A DNA stretch of 54,241 nt from positions 567,511 to 621,751 of the forward strand of contig SCFE01000080.1 of NCBI GenBank assembly GCA_004352715.1, read 5' to 3'. Numbering within the stretch: the stretch's first letter is position 1; each line of letters starts with the position of its first letter. The translations under genes and the position numbers were made by a program. The notes under the pieces were generated by a model. That model was not told the origin of the DNA. It searched no databases and saw nothing but the letters and a program-made list of their open reading frames with translations. Origin of the DNA: Hofstenia miamia (Eukaryota > Xenacoelomorpha > Acoela). Positions 53,036 through 54,241 of the stretch are shown here, in pieces.

Positions 53036-54241
53036 AGAAACTATCAGCACAGATTGACAGCCCATGGACTGTGAACTGAGCACCAGCAAATTACCATTAA
53101 GGATGACCCAGCTACATGCCTCCTCAGAAACTACCTTGGAGAGAACTGTATGATCTAAAGAAAGAGAGAAATGGATGTCTAAAATTGATGGAGAAACCCT
53201 ACATCCCTACTTTATTGGAACATTGAGAATGCGCTACAATGCATTCACAAAACTATCCCCAGAAACAAAATCACATATACTTAAAGTCACAAAGATCAAA
53301 GGAAAAAATCTACCAATAGTGCTTGATGCTAATAACAGACCAAAAGTAAACATGATCATAAGCTACCCACAGGAGATGAACAAAACGCTGGAGAGCCATA
53401 TATGCGAAGCACAGTGCACATCATATTCAATGATGACTTTACACTAAAACCGTGCAAGCCATAATGGTGTACAAAGACAAGATAGCAGAAATACCAGAAA
53501 TTAACTTGGATGAGGAAAACCTCACAATCATACACATACTGAAACAAAAGGAATATACAAAAAACTTGGAAAAGAAGATTGACAAAATGTTAAGAATGGC
53601 AAAAGTACAGAAAATGAGAGTAGTGATCATCAGTGTCAACAAAAAAAGACATCCCTGAGCACCTACGAGAAGCATGCATGCAAACTGAGAACATTTTCCC
53701 TTGGGAGAGAACACCAAGGAGCACAAAAATACCAGAATTAATATGATTCGATCTACAAATAGACTACTGGGCACAAATCTACAGAATAATGGTAGATCCA
53801 TGCTTTTCAATTGACCTCTACAAACAAACAAAAATGATCGAGCTAACAACTGACACAGATGGCATAGAGAAGGCCAACATGCTATTTATAAAATAAAGTC
53901 TGACTCAATGACAAGAGCATATACAACAGATCCAAAAAATATGGACAAATATGAAATTGCAACAGAAAGTGGATGAAAGTTGGGCAGAAATAAAAATCAA
54001 GGTGCCATCACAAAAATTTCACAAGTCAGTTGAAATAGCACTAACAGAAGTAAACAAAGCCTATGAGCTAAACATGAAAAATGACTTTAAACAGTTAATA
54101 TTTGAAGAGAAAAACACACCAGAGATATGCTATAGAATGTTTACAGCTGAAGAGGCAGAACTGAAACTTCTGATCTCACGGCACATCCAACATAAGCTAG
54201 TAAAAGCCAAAAACTGGAATTACCAAACAGATTGGAGAAGC
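53036..54241 (+). pseudogene. Unrecognised protein in the gypsy tail, continues past the window
   Basis: In the frame of the repeats it reads EKWMSKIDGETLHPYFIGTL (from about 53169), NAFTKLSPETKSHILKV, IKGKNLPIVLDANNRPKVNMI to 53445; then shifted HIIFNDDFTLKPCKP, and from 53458 IMVYKDKIAEIPEINLDEENL...EKKIDKMLRMAKVQKMRVVIISV; then shifted IPEHLREACMQTENIFPW and on to TAEEAELKLLISRHIQH at the right edge. Lesions are few for this length, so it was one long protein. No integrase (HHCC, DDE) or envelope-like (signal peptide, transmembrane) features are visible. Function unknown. Confidence 0.55.

Larger units (their letters stand above)
47370..54241 (+). mobile_element. Ty3/gypsy-type LTR retrotransposon, decayed, continuing past the right edge
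   Basis: Order is LTR-like block, PBS, gag (coiled coil, capsid, CCHC), protease, spacer, RT, RNase H, then an unusual tail. The gag-pol order and RT sequence are gypsy-type. Integrase and 3' LTR are not in the window. Base use is A-rich on the plus strand, typical of LTR elements. Confidence 0.85.

Noticed and set aside
50600-53446. TGA reassigned or read through as a sense codon in the gypsy tail
   Set aside because: TAA and TAG stops also break other parts of the same element, and CGA-to-TGA decay explains the TGA excess more simply.
48374-54000. Many antisense frames opposite the gypsy element, several with hydrophobic segments
   Set aside because: They are shadows of A-rich gag-pol codons; no family motif, and the plus strand is clearly coding.

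Overview
The window is animal nuclear DNA from an AT-rich invertebrate draft scaffold. Evidence for a eukaryote: spliced LDL-receptor-class-A exons, long gene-free AT-rich stretches, (AT)n microsatellites, N gaps that often sit in (AT)n, and many metazoan transposon families. I cannot name the species. I see no operons, tRNA, rRNA or CRISPR. Almost all recognisable coding sequence is transposon-derived, and most of it is broken by stops and frameshifts.

Layout, left to right. 1-2882: decayed non-LTR retrotransposon with a restriction-like endonuclease (R2/R4-like), split by a TIR element at 309-1120. 5482-7897: hAT element (BED finger, dimerisation domain, TIRs), followed one base later by a short Helitron (7899-8771) that sits inside the hAT target-site duplication. 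11837-12357 (minus): first exon of a secreted LDLa-repeat protein. 16050-18038 (minus): LINE with a PHD-like ORF1 and EN-RT. 18925-19142: LINE tail. 20143-20437 (plus) and 22377-23645 (minus): two near-identical DD37D mariner-family elements, the second complete with an intact transposase. 23648-25955: P-element/THAP9-like transposase pseudogene. 26584-26807, 28129-28634 and 32310-32681: small TIR elements. 29245-29513: 73-bp tandem repeat. 34010-35301: decayed Tc1 element with both TIRs. 35545-37368: second LDLa gene, plus strand, probably broken.

37540-47010 is a pile of minus-strand CR1/L2-like LINE remnants: SGNH-esterase ORF1, a 2A-like peptide, APE endonuclease and RT. A plus-strand LINE (38021-41209) is inserted inside the RT of the largest one. 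From about 47400 to the right edge lies one Ty3/gypsy-type LTR retrotransposon: LTR-like sequence, primer-binding site, gag with CCHC knuckle, protease, RT, RNase H. It is followed by an unusual tail with periodic G-R-F-K-G repeats and an unrecognised protein; no integrase is visible before the window ends.

The observations most worth a second look are the in-phase G-R-F-K-G repeat of the gypsy element, whose arginine codon has decayed in the pattern expected of CpG deamination; the unknown protein after RNase H; the nested 2A-bearing LINE; the convergent mariner pair; and the hAT/Helitron insertion order, which can be read base by base.
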